This document shows, in pieces, positions 56,901 to 64,000 of a DNA stretch of 64,000 bases. The DNA is from Acanthamoeba lenticulata. Taxonomy: Eukaryota > Discosea > Longamoebia > Acanthamoebidae. The notes below the pieces were generated by a model. It was not told where the DNA came from, did no database searches, and saw only the letters and a list, made by a program, of their open reading frames with translations. The position numbers and the translations under genes are program-made. Each line of letters opens with the position of its first letter. The stretch's first letter is position 1. The stretch spans positions 1 through 64,000 of the forward strand of contig NAVB01000235.1 of the NCBI GenBank assembly GCA_002179805.1, read 5' to 3'.

Positions 56901-59156
56901 CAAGGAGGTGCAAGAGTGGCTTGTGGGCAATAAGATGGTCACTGAACTGGAGACAATCACGCGTAAGGCCATGGCCAACTACATCAAGGAGCGCCAAGTC
57001 GAGGAGATGGAGTCAGTGCGTGAGGAGCTTGAATGGGTGCTCTATCAAGCTGTGCACTACACTCTGTGCGGCGATCCATCAGTCAAGAAGAAGCGCAGTG
57101 TGGAGATCATCCTTCGAGAGGTCATCACCAACCCCAAGTACGCTTTCCATTATATCAAAGCCCTTTTCATATGACTAATGCCGCTGTGGTTTGTGTGGGT
57201 AGGACTAATAAGTTGAAGCCCAGTTATTTCCGTGGGATCAAGGAGCTCATTGAAGCTGTCACTGTCTCTCCTGAGCAGTTCACTGGTAAGCTGCACAACT
57301 GTTCTTGTTGCCTTACTTTTAAATACTGATGTTTTTGCCGGCCTCAGACATGTCAAAGAGGAAGGAGCAGAAACTGAAGGACTTGCATCGTCAGCTGGTC
57401 AATTTCGGTGCTGCAGCGCCCAAGGGAGCACGACCTCCAAGCTACTACAACCCTGTCCAGGTGCGCAAAGGCATTGACGCCCTGCGCCAGGCCTCCCAGA
57501 AGCCTGCTCTCGCCAAGAACAAGGAGAAGCAGTGGGCTACGTGCCAGAGCTCGTCGATGAAGAACGACCTCACGTCCGTCGTCGATGGCAACGTGCCCAA
57601 GGTCGAAGTGCAGGACGTGACAACCCACCGTCGCCACATTACAACCAGCCGCTCCAGCGCTCAGGGGATCTACACGTTCTTCATCCCAAGCTCGCTTCAA
57701 AAGGACTACGAGACGTTCATGCATGGAGGCGAGGAATCCGCTGGCCGGCTGCAGTGCCCACTGGTGGCAGCCATGTTCAGCACGGCAGCCATGACCCAGC
57801 TGTGGCCGTGCATTCAGCGGCTGGACCAGTTCGAGCCCAACTACGGTGGCCAGTACTTCCTGTTTATCATCGTTGCAGACTCTGACTGGGACGAAGCTCA
57901 ACGCATCTTCGAGTCTTGCCCTTCAACCTACCTCGTCCGCTTGCCCAAGCCTAGCCGGTAGGTGCCGGTTCAGTTATGATTTTCTCCCATTTCACATTTT
58001 CTTATTGGGATATGTGTTACACAGTAATTCAAAGGACGCACATGAGCCACTGGAGGCGGCTAAACAACTTGGAGAGGCTCTTGGCCCTACCTTGGGGTTC
58101 GATGTGCACTACGTGCTTTCGGAAAGTGTTGAGTTTATCCGTGAGTACGACAGCAAGCAGTGCCAAATGGTGCCATCAACCTACTACCGCGCTTTCCAGG
58201 TACTGTACATGCGTCGTGCCCACAGAACATGTGCCTATACTAAACCACTTTATGTACATGCGCAGGAGGGATTGCGTGTGTACAGGCACTTGGATGAGGT
58301 GTACCAAAAAGAGCTTTTGCGTTTCTTGGAACCTCAGTTGCAAGATATTGCCCACCTCTGCTCCGACACCAAGGCCATCATGCAGCTACAGTCGACCTTG
58401 CTCAAGAACCCTGCCAGCTTTGACATCCAGAACCTGCTTGACCTTCTGCCGTCCCCGGACAGCTTCACCAAGAAGATCAACAAGCTTCAGAAAAAGGTGG
58501 ACAAGTTACGCGAGAAGGACAAACCAGGTACCGCACATTTCCCTGGTGCCTACGTAGAATTCTGTACTAACAACACCTGCACAGAGAAAGCGAACAAGCG
58601 CAAGGAGATCCAAAAGAAGATCCGCAAGCTTGAGAAAAAGAAGAAGCAGCTTAGCGAGTTCGAAAGTAACGTTGGGGCGCGCCGGGGCGCCTATCGTATT
58701 GGGCCAGTTTTCATCGCCAACGTGAGCAACGGGGACAACAAGTGCAACCATGCTTGTTCTGGTACTCATGCAATGTGCTAGGTGGTGTGTGCAAAACATT
58801 GATGGCTGAAGTCACGCTTTGAAACAGGAACCTATTTCCCTACAAAGTCATCGGTGACCAACTTGGCTCTGTTCAACACGAAGAGCATGCAGCCTTACAG
58901 GGTGGTCAGCGTCAAGAAGCGCCGCGGCCCCCTCCCGAAGAAGCCACTGGTGCCACTTGCCAAGCAGATGTGGGCGGATGGTCGTCCACCTGTGGTGGTG
59001 TTCAACTTCGAGTACTACCCCAAGATTCCCAAGGTCGCCATCCAGCACCTTGATCAGGTCAAGCCTGACATCAGCCAGCTGGAGGAACAGGAGGCAAGGC
59101 AGTACCTCCAAAAACTTACCCCTGACAAGGAGGAGACCGACGATGAAAACCAATAA
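47943..59156 (+). CDS. SLIP-GC-like large GTPase, interrupted by an intronic retrotransposon
   Basis: Many exons (47943-48000, 48059-48365, 48434-48904, 48988 onward, a long exon to 50105, then 56385 to 59156). The N-terminus is basic (KPSPKRAR, KKKKSKRGR), suggesting nuclear entry. The GTPase part has the P-loop LWGSKGAGKSWTANTL, a DIPG switch in LRDIPGVGHGD, ACVVLSGDRRLITSDEL and KLVILPNMTK. This order resembles dynamin-superfamily-like SLIP-GC (nuclear GTPase of germinal-centre B cells). Helical and coiled-coil regions follow (KKINKLQKKVDKLREKDK, KKIRKLEKK), with a C-terminal VVVFNFEYYPKIPK. The intron 50106-56384 contains a complete Ty3/gypsy element in the same orientation. Removing the element leaves a normal intron of about 77 nt, and the flanking exons join in phase, so the protein can still be made if splicing copes. 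Confidence 0.85.
50131..50134 (+). repeat. Target-site duplication, left copy
   Basis: TTCA directly before the 5' LTR equals TTCA after the 3' LTR. If the last A of the LTR is counted as host, the duplication is five bases (ATTCA). Confidence 0.8.
50135..50497 (+). repeat. 5' LTR
   Basis: 363 bp, TG...CA. Contains an inverted-repeat stem (cctaaagaaggctccgcc / ttctttagg) near 50169-50197 and a TATA-like gtacaaaagg near 50324. It differs from the 3' LTR by one A/G (gacacAgagcc). Confidence 0.95.
50501..50516 (+). other. Primer-binding site
   Basis: TGGCGACAACGGCTAG, three bases after the LTR, beginning with the TGG that pairs with the CCA end of the primer tRNA. The primer tRNA cannot be named without the host tRNA set. 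Confidence 0.65.
50520..51653 (+). CDS. Gag polyprotein of the chromovirus
   Basis: 377 residues starting MSRKGKGKKKAK, four bases after the primer-binding site. A basic N-terminus and an acidic linker precede a Ty3-type capsid region (LPIYKGGHSEDFFTWYDE, AVARYLPWALEGAARQWL, RSARQLKDESG, IVHRKAHVIAAV). One CCHC zinc knuckle follows (CWQCGEMGHIKARC) and a Lys/Gln/Ala-rich end. Gag forms the virus-like particle and the knuckle binds the RNA. The stop is TAG 51651-51653. Pol lies in the -1 frame and overlaps by about 140 bp, so Pol is most likely made by a programmed -1 frameshift as a Gag-Pol fusion. Confidence 0.95.
   Translation: MSRKGKGKKKAKSAGGSGRSDEGSGSELSLGGDGGGGGPAALSADEMVDEITRRVMEALKANFASSTSGGWSMGGPLAPDDIGEEEPEDEELEEDAVSVIKPEEEEIAPVVAPAAAVPAGALPMDPRLMVKKLPIYKGGHSEDFFTWYDELEAITSFHRLDDAAVARYLPWALEGAARQWLALQPLQVQRSGARALRALAETYGHLTTNRLDERIRSARQLKDESGRDYWYCLQREANRLPGTFSAGQLEGRWRTGLRPDLSTFILQYADKPFARQLERLHTFEREIVHRKAHVIAAVSEAAENPTTVPSNVPAGQPSSGQPAERARGPAGCWQCGEMGHIKARCPQRKKKVQPAPKQAPTSAATTTPAVAKSGPSN
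51515..55978 (+). CDS. Pol polyprotein (protease, RT, RNase H, integrase, chromodomain)
   Basis: An open frame of 1487 codons in the -1 frame to gag; the translated part probably begins at the frameshift near 51644. In order: aspartic protease with ADTGAGVSIID (about 51870); reverse transcriptase with CVDYRDLNAVT, DLTTGYWQIPV and the catalytic VYIDDIIVFS (53220-53245); RNase H with LHTDASGHAIGAVL (about 53660); integrase with the HHCC finger (HHDH...CPTCQQR, 54670-54800) and the DDE core (GVDLVGPLPK, LSDRGAVF and a downstream Glu); then a linker and a C-terminal chromodomain (EIEAILDDR, LLRFKGYTKRYDTWVDRED, 55765-55890). Chromodomains steer integration to marked chromatin. The stop TGA (55976-55978) is inside the 3' LTR. 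No disabling mutation is seen. Confidence 0.97.
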   Translation: MAVRRDGAHQGPLPPTQEEGSAGPEAGADVRSDDDASGGQVGPVKLARAAGVGNPTVASSGEPTGRSSGGAEKRPSEEELVTGSSGVSNRPTCIASIGVRGGTPLYVPVKLDGRDTRACADTGAGVSIIDEEVFKQLGLTPQVQPYEGPPLHGVGAHPLDTRGTVTVPVQVGATTRSLQLVVVRGVQIGVLLGNDALQRFGSVGIDYARSLLSIGGVAVPMMTRGADDRVAMAVDDGVTIPPRSVRFVRCRVGALAGEGVISAASADEGPEAVRVGAVVARGLGKVSAKDGQSWAFAHVTNPSLVPLRLEPGWTIAWLEPSTAVPVLAIMSDGGAEPRLGGGCREQQVKADNDRQTGGLSEEDLETLVTKADADLTSDEREGLRQFLRRHENVFKTSLAPAGAALAIPHEIDTQGHAPIKRRRYRLSAKESEVTRAETQKLRQNGVVRSSQSPWSFPVVLIPKKDGTLRFCVDYRDLNAVTKKDAYPLPLIDDLLDSVQGSRYRSSMDLTTGYWQIPVKEEDREKTAFATPDGLFEFNVLPMGLSNAPGTFQRNMERLLQGLVWTSCLVYIDDIIVFSRTFADHLRDLAHVFERLQQGNMCLKPAKCSFFQKELAFLGHILSDDGLRPDPAKVAAVRDVRVPQTATDVRGFLSLANYYRRFVPDFAGIASPLYRLTSKEVAFEWTDECQRAFEALRDALTSAPVLSLPVTDRPFVLHTDASGHAIGAVLTQVDEAGRERVVSYASRTLAKAERNYSTTHRECLAVVTFVKMFRHYLHGRHFTVVTDHNPLKWITTQRDPTNQLARWALTLQEFDFGIQYRPGRDHANADALTRPPFHDDNVQVVAGVTTRGQQGGGRMHYSRTQGLVGWKPVAASDEKPEPAATRPVTDEAGPMSPKSLDRPDKGKQIADSDEEEKAEAKPTGALDKSFEDNKDRQPHQEAEPDDEDEQTDQEANVEGPGWSLAEGGNLSASRFKSEQRKDERLSVIMCYLETQELPDDEREARRIVLESGQMEVDDGLLLRYWWPQRSDRRTATRIQVAVPATMVEDMMRAHHDHLLGGHLGEKRTLERVRVHYWWPRMYSQVRRWVAECPTCQQRNDPKGRRPGLLQPIPPSTRPFERVGVDLVGPLPKTTAGNQHLLVFVDYLTKWPEVFAIPDAKAETVAKVFVEQVVCRHGAPEVLLSDRGAVFLSKVLQEVNAYLRVQKANTTAYHPQTDGLVERFNGTLEGLLAKVVSEQQDDWDVFLPYVLFAYRTSQHESTGDSPFFMLYGREPNGPSEVTAGVPVDAMGTTTRQYRSELVTRLQDAWQLARESQKQAQAANRRHYDRGRDEPRYAAGDKVLLRIGQLPQGRTFKLAKPWTGPYRVTELLSKLVAVIQHVNNPRDMQKVNVRRLKPYNDGDSLADSLERLRQQQDGVEELEIEAILDDRLQNGRQQFLLRFKGYTKRYDTWVDREDIDADELLPRYEQSRKARAATGPARASESEGGM
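51638..51644 (+). promoter_or_regulatory. Candidate -1 ribosomal frameshift heptamer
   Basis: GGGCCCG lies in the gag frame as G GGC CCG, the X XXY YYZ arrangement, seven bases before the gag stop. Slipping back one base continues as GTC AAA CTA in the pol frame. The YYY part is CCC rather than the stronger AAA or TTT, so this is a candidate only. Confidence 0.45.
55963..55973 (+). other. Polypurine tract
   Basis: GGAGGGAGGAA immediately before the 3' LTR, the plus-strand DNA primer site; it overlaps the last codons of pol. Confidence 0.85.
55974..56336 (+). repeat. 3' LTR
   Basis: 363 bp, same length as the 5' LTR, with one observed difference (gacacGgagcc). Confidence 0.95.
56337..56340 (+). 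repeat. Target-site duplication, right copy
   Basis: TTCA directly after the 3' LTR, matching 50131-50134. Confidence 0.8.
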
Positions 59157-59230
59157 AACGAGCACATACAAGTTGTTTTTCTGCAATTAAAAAAAAATAA
59201 TTTAAAAAAATGGTGGGCAAAAGCTCTTTT

Positions 59231-60604
59231 TTAAACACCGGGACATTGACCTTCAATAGAGGTGCCGACAGCGAAACCTGACACACCCCAGTACCCCGCA
59301 CCCGACGTGCAAGTCGTGAAGCTGTTGTAGCAGAAGGCCGCTGCCGCTGGCCCTTCGGTGGCCAACAGATTGTACGTGGCGTCGCCTCCTCCAGTCGCGC
59401 ACGCCGCCACAAAGTAGGAGGCCTGCGGGTCAAGCACGACGGACTGAGCGAACACGGCCTTGGCCGTAACTGCTCCTGAGCTGGGCAGCAGAGCGCTGAT
59501 GTCGGCCGAGCTGATCAGACCGTTGGGGCCAACGATCACCACGGCAGCCTGCAGCGAAGAACCGCCGGCGTGGAGGAAGGTGAAGGTGACACTCGAGATG
59601 GAGCTGTAGCCTGTGACCTTGTTTCCGAGGCATCGAGCGCCACTGGCGCCCCAGCCTCCGTAGGGGAAGAGGCCCACGATGGTGCCGTTGAAATTGGGGC
59701 CGGGGCCACACTTTGAGAGCGCACCCGACGGGAAAGACGTCGAAGAAGGGGAAGGGCTCGGTGGGCGAGACGGCGAGTTGGATGAAGTGGGACTAGGCAC
59801 ACGAGTGATGGACGGTGAGGGCGTCGGCGTGTAGTACGGAGAGGTACTTGGAGAGCGCGTCGGCGAGTTAAGCGGCGAGTTGGACGGAGTAACACTAGGC
59901 GTACGGGAGATAGTAGGCGTACGGGAAATGGTAGGCGTCGCTGAGGGCGGCGGCGAGTTGGACGACGTGAAGGAAGGGTGCGGCGAGGAGGAAGGCGTGA
60001 GGAAGGGCGAGTTGGACGACGTGTGGGACGGCGGAGGCGTTGGTGCCGAGCAGCTGCCCTGCACGATCGTCCCCAGCACGTTGCTCCCGAGGCCCCAGCC
60101 GGGATTGCTAACACAATCGGCGAAGCTGCCGTAGCAGAAACCAGTCGCTTGGCCCACATAGTCGATCCACATGTTGTACTGTCCGTCGCCCGCTCCAGTC
60201 GCGCAGAAGGCCACCCAGTAGGTTGCCGTGGGGTCGAGCTGCGCAGGGCTGGGGAAGGTGGCCTGGACGGGGCCGTAGCCGCCAGCAGTGGGCAGAAGAG
60301 AGCTGACGTCGACCGAATCAAGCAAACCGTTGCTGCCGATGATGACGGCCGACACTTGCAGAGACGAACCGCTCCGGTGATTGAGGTAGTAGGTGACGCT
60401 CGAGATGCTGTAGAAGCCCTTGATCTGGTTGCCCATGCACCTCGACCCGCCATAGCCCCACGGCCCGTAGGCGTAGGAGGCCGGCGAATTGATCGTGGTG
60501 CCAGCAGAGCCGCAGCCGATGAGCGGCGTGGCGGAGACGGCCGAGAACAGGCACACCACGGCGAGAACCAAGACCAGCATGTGGGTAAGCGTCGTGGGTG
60601 CCAT
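59231..60604 (-). CDS. Secreted protein with a duplicated six-cysteine domain and STP-rich linker
   Basis: An intronless gene of 457 residues. A signal peptide (MAPTTLTHMLVLVLAVVCLF...) is followed by two copies of a domain of about 155 residues (near 30-185 and 300-455). Both copies share the same six Cys positions and blocks: SRCMGNQIKG / ARCLGNKVTG, YSISSVTYYL / SSISSVTFTF, GSSLQVSAVIIGSNGL / GSSLQAAVVIVGPNGL, DPTATYWVAFCATG / DPQASYFVAACATG, and GFCYGSFADC / AFCYNSFTTC. They are joined by about 110 residues of Ser, Thr, Pro and Asn (TPTISRTP repeats), which resemble the spacers of amoeba wall lectins. The domain is not one I know. It is probably a beta-sandwich extracellular or wall protein. 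Confidence 0.85.
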   Translation of the reverse strand: MAPTTLTHMLVLVLAVVCLFSAVSATPLIGCGSAGTTINSPASYAYGPWGYGGSRCMGNQIKGFYSISSVTYYLNHRSGSSLQVSAVIIGSNGLLDSVDVSSLLPTAGGYGPVQATFPSPAQLDPTATYWVAFCATGAGDGQYNMWIDYVGQATGFCYGSFADCVSNPGWGLGSNVLGTIVQGSCSAPTPPPSHTSSNSPFLTPSSSPHPSFTSSNSPPPSATPTISRTPTISRTPSVTPSNSPLNSPTRSPSTSPYYTPTPSPSITRVPSPTSSNSPSRPPSPSPSSTSFPSGALSKCGPGPNFNGTIVGLFPYGGWGASGARCLGNKVTGYSSISSVTFTFLHAGGSSLQAAVVIVGPNGLISSADISALLPSSGAVTAKAVFAQSVVLDPQASYFVAACATGGGDATYNLLATEGPAAAAFCYNSFTTCTSGAGYWGVSGFAVGTSIEGQCPGV

Positions 60605-60827
60605 GTGTCGGGCTGGTGTCGTAGTTGGTGTCTAGTCGGCCGGCCTTTTGTCGTGAGGCTCGGAGTAAGCGGTTTGAAGCGCACTTCAACAAAAACAAGC
60701 TTTACGCCCTCTCCGGTGTTTGCCGTGCGTGTGAATGAGCTCATGGTCAACAACTGAAAGTGTTTTGAAAAATTCCAGTTACTGCCGTTGGGCCGTTTTT
60801 GTGGGACAATCTCTTCGACACACGCGC

Positions 60828-62980
60828 CTATGGGCGAGAAGGCGGCGCAAAGGGAGTGAAGTCGGGCACATGCTCAGTGTTGAGGGACAGCTTGGTCTCG
60901 GCGAGGTCGTTCCACTTTGCCTGCAGCTGCTCCAGCGTCTGCTTTGAACATCACCCCAGTACGGTGAGCTTAGCCCACACGAGGCCAGCACCACACAAGA
61001 GGAAGGAGGACCTGTTCAAACACAGCCCGCGAGGCGTTGAGCCGTCCATCGATGCGCCGATCGACGCGGACGGCGTGCGTGTGAAGCTCGTAGTCCTCGC
61101 GTGCCTTGAGGATGGCGTCGTCTCGTTCGCGGGACCGCCGTTCCAGAGCGGGCAGGTTGCTCCGCATGTGCTCCTGGTACAGCCGGGCCTCGAGCTCCTT
61201 CAACCGCTCATACTCGCGCTCGATCTTAAGAGGGGGGAGGGGGAGGTCAACCAGCAATCGATCGTTCGGTCAGTCGCTGGCGCAAAGCAGGCAAGCAAGC
61301 GCTTGGCAGAGGGCAGCTTACGCCATTCTTGAAGGACTCCTTCAGCGTGGGCCCGATGGTAGGATCGTTGTTCACCTGTGGCCGTAAGCCGCCGACGGTT
61401 CAGCACAGGCACACGTGAGCAGAGGGCATGAGGAGAAGAAGGACGATGGTGTCAGGCTTCACCTGGCTCAGCTTGCGGTCGCGGTCGCGCTGGGCCTGGT
61501 TGACGCGCTCGCGATAGTTGTTGGTGTACAGCTCGACCAGCTTGGCCTCGGCCGAGGCCGCGTAGGCCGTCTGGGCGTCGGCGATCCGCCGGCTGCGCTC
61601 GCGCTCCGCCTTGCTGGTGAGCTCGGCCAGCTCGCACTCGAGCGCGACGGTCTCGTCCCGCAGGCGTCCATGCGCGGCGCGCAACTCGCGCTGCAGCTGG
61701 GACACTTCCTCAGCCTCTTCCTGCAGCAGCAGGCCAGAGTTGATCCACTCGACCACGTCGGCGTCCTTGAGGACCGTGAGGAGGCCTCCCTTGTCGGTGC
61801 CGGCCTGCTTGAGCAGCTTGGAACGGAGCTCGCGCGGCGTCACAAACTTGGTCGCCTTGGCCAGGCCGTGCTCCTTCACGATCTCCGAGTATTCGGCCAG
61901 CAACGCGCGGTCCCTGTGGCGAGCCATGATGATGGTGATGGCTTGGGTGAGAACAACTGGCACACAGACAACACACACGTCAAGCGAGCCAGCGCGGCCA
62001 GACCTGAAGGTGGCCCACTCGGCGACAGTGTGGTAGGCGCCGCAGCCCTTGTGCCACAGCACGACCGCGGCCACGAACAGCGCCAGCGGCCCGGCGATCA
62101 GCGCCGGCGTCTCGTTGAGCCACGCCCTGAATCCACACACGAGCAAACCAAAAAAATACAAAAAAGCAAATAAATAAATAAATTATTAACCTGTTGGCTG
62201 AGTCCCGAGCGAGCGAGAGTGCAACGACGTGCCAGGCGCCAGTGAAGAGATCGACGCCCTTGTGGTCGACCAGGTAGAGCCACGAGGCCGGGTAGAGCAC
62301 GCCGAGGGCCGACAGCACGGCGGCGAGCGCCTTTGCCACCACGTAGCGCGCCTGCTGCCACAGCGTCGGCCGGGCGACCACGACGGGCTTCCTCGTGTCG
62401 AGATAGGCGAACCGCCCATCGGGCGTGCACACGACTGCGGGCGCCAACGGGTCAGCCAACGGCGACGATGATGGAGATGAGAAGAGACGAGAAGGGAACG
62501 TACAGCCGTCGCGGATGGGGAAGGCGTAGGTGGCCGGCGGGATGACCAAGGCCGACACGCCGAGCACGGTGGCGGTGCGCCGGGCGAGCTGGACGCTGCA
62601 GGCCAGCACCTGTGCGCGGGCGGTGAATGCCGTCATGGAAGAGAGAGGCCCCGCCACACGAGGGGCGGACACCTCCAGCGTCAGGGTCCGAGAGGCTTCG
62701 TGGCACCTGCCATTATTACGGCCATAAAAAGAAAATAAACTGGGTCAACGTGCGCCCGGGCGGGTAGAGGAAGAACCGAGGAAGAAAAAGATGTGAACAA
62801 CACCGGGGGGACGTACCTGGACGAGAGGCGAGGAAGGGAGAGGGACGTCGACGAAGCTCGCTGGCCAGCAGCGCGGGTCAGCATGGCGCCTGAACGAAGC
62901 GCAGAGGCATAACGCCAGGCGCCACTCGTACTCGTAGGCGTCCTGGTCAGCAGGAGGGTTGTCGTCGTGGCGCGCCGCAT
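60828..62980 (-). CDS. Predicted mitochondrial membrane protein with C-terminal coiled coil
   Basis: Exons from 62980 (MRRATTTTLLLTRTP) to the stop at 60828-60830. The first 55 residues are Arg/Ser/Ala/Thr-rich with no acidic residue, a classic mitochondrial presequence. Two hydrophobic segments follow (VVAKALAAVLSALGVLYPASW and LIAGPLALFVAAVVLW), joined by a soluble piece. Then comes a conserved-looking region (LAEYSEIVKEHGLAKATKF, VTPRELRSKLLKQAG) and a long coiled coil (LQRELRAAHGRL, LTSKAERERSRR, LYTNNYRERVNQAQRD, IEREYERLKELEARLY). I do not recognise the family. The layout recalls inner-membrane shaping or scaffold proteins such as Mdm33 or LETM-type, but no signature residues confirm that. 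Confidence 0.75.
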
Positions 62981-63189
62981 GGTGGACACCTTGTTGTGTT
63001 GTTCTGACTTGCTTCTGGTGTCTGGTTGTGGCTTTCTTTTGTTGTCGACTGCTCGCCCGACACAACACAAGAAACGAGGAACTGTTTCCGCTTTCCTGAA
63101 GAGCCACAAAAGGAACTTGGGGAAGCTTCTTTTTCATGAAGTTCTAGTAATGTGCAGCAGCGAGACTCGGAAGCGCCGATAGAACAGGA

Positions 63190-64000
63190 TCACGGGTTCT
63201 GGGCATTCTGCTGTTCGGCAAACACGTCCAGCCCTGGGTCTTCGTCGTCGCCTGCGGCATCGTCGACGATGGGATGGCCGACGCCCAGCACCAGCTCACC
63301 ATCGTGGCCGTTGTCGTGGTGTTGACCGTTGTCGCCTGCGGCAGCGGCAGTGGCCTCCACATCATGTCCGTTCCCTTGCTCTTGATCAAGAAGATGAGTT
63401 TGATCACGACTCTGCTGTGCTTCGTGCTTGGTGATCGGGGCCATCTCCATCTCGCCCGAGGCAAACTCCTCCGCGAATGGGTCCGGCATGTCCTCTTCGT
63501 CGTCCACGGCGCCCTCAAACAGGTTGTCCTCGTCATCTTCGTCGAGGTGCGTGTAGGGCCCTGGGTTGGTAGTATCTGCAGCCAATTGGCAATTTAAAAA
63601 ATAAGAATCAGAATAAGAATAAAAAATATCAACGGCAACACAGCGCGAGGTGAGGCCGTACCGACGCCCAAATGCTCGACGGTTCTTCGCCGCTTGCGGT
63701 AGAAGTAAAAGGCCACCACAGCGCCGGTCGAGAACAGGAGGCAACCCATGACTGACAGGAACACCGCCACGCCCAGCGCCGTTGGGTAACCGGTCCTGTT
63801 GAATTCCACCAATAATTGATTAATAATTTAAAAGACATTCTTTCCAATAAAACAGATTTTTGTAAAACAAAAAAAGAGTCGTACTCGGAAGCTGCGGCCG
63901 TGGGTGAGACCGACGGGGACAAGGAGGCCGAGGGCGAAACCGACGCGGTGGCCGAGGCCGATGGCGTGGGGGAGGGCGGCACGAACGAGGGCGAGGCCGA
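63190..64000 (-). CDS. Type I membrane protein, C-terminal part (5' end outside window)
   Basis: The minus strand enters the window in a Ser/Pro/Ala/Thr stalk (SPSASLSPSVSPTAAAS). After an intron it encodes one transmembrane helix (VAVFLSVMGCLLFSTGAVVAFYFY) with a basic stop-transfer (RKRRR). After another intron comes an acidic cytoplasmic tail of about 130 residues (HLDEDDEDNLFEG, DDEEDMPDPFAEEF), ending AQNP at 63190. The extracellular part lies beyond 64000, so no function can be given. The acidic tail with NLFEG and DPF-like strings could bind endocytic adaptors. Confidence 0.75.

Overview
This is nuclear DNA from a free-living amoeba, almost certainly Acanthamoeba (A. castellanii or a close relative). 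The evidence is: GC-rich coding exons split by many 50-100 nt GT-AG introns; a 5S rRNA gene that matches, from memory, the Acanthamoeba castellanii 5S sequence; a three-CBM49 secreted lectin of the type known from Acanthamoeba cyst walls; and a mix of metazoan-like signalling proteins (RFX factor, RasGAP-PH, RasGEF, WDR82, 4EHP-type eIF4E). Gene models below were spliced by eye from splice-site consensus and reading-frame phase, so small exon-boundary errors are possible.

Layout. 1-1.2 kb: 3' end of an ABC transporter and a doubtful small gene. 1.6 kb: 5S rRNA (-). 1.8-3.8 kb: a small membrane metallopeptidase-like protein and a papain-fold protein whose catalytic cysteine is replaced by glycine (both -). 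4.1-7.3 kb: a NYN/PIN-like protein with a hydrophobic tail (+), convergent with a WWE-domain nuclear-type protein (-). 8.7-11.8 kb: eIF4E2 (-) and a degenerate thiolase (+), sharing an 83-bp divergent promoter. 12-14.5 kb: an RFX-type transcription factor (-). 15.7-19.1 kb: a FYVE-EI24 fusion (-). 19.4-24.5 kb: a RasGAP followed by four PH domains (+). 25-27 kb: the CBM49 lectin and a tiny Cys/Trp-rich protein. 27.2-31.5 kb: a membrane-anchored M28 peptidase and WDR82 (-). 31.7-33.9 kb: a BioD-like P-loop protein (+) and a secreted orphan (-). 34.1-37.4 kb: three close-packed + genes, namely a calmodulin-like EF-hand protein, an NMN adenylyltransferase-like protein and a Siw14-type phosphatase. 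37.8-44.2 kb: one very large gene that joins RasGEF-N and RasGEF to two V4R domains (+). 44.3-47.6 kb: a secreted carboxylesterase and a broken gene (-). 47.9-59.2 kb: a SLIP-GC-like large GTPase (+) with a complete Ty3/gypsy chromovirus (50135-56336) inside one intron. 59.2-64 kb: a secreted protein with a duplicated six-Cys domain, a predicted mitochondrial two-TM coiled-coil protein, and the C-terminal part of a type I membrane protein (all -).

The most unusual items are two domain fusions: RasGEF with V4R (a possible ligand-controlled Ras activator) and FYVE with EI24 (a PI3P reader fused to an autophagy membrane protein). The next most notable are the apparently young, intact chromovirus in an intron and several pseudo-enzymes. 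A RasGAP and a RasGEF lie about 13 kb apart. There is no operon-like logic, as expected in a eukaryote; the only plausible shared regulation is at short divergent intergenic regions.
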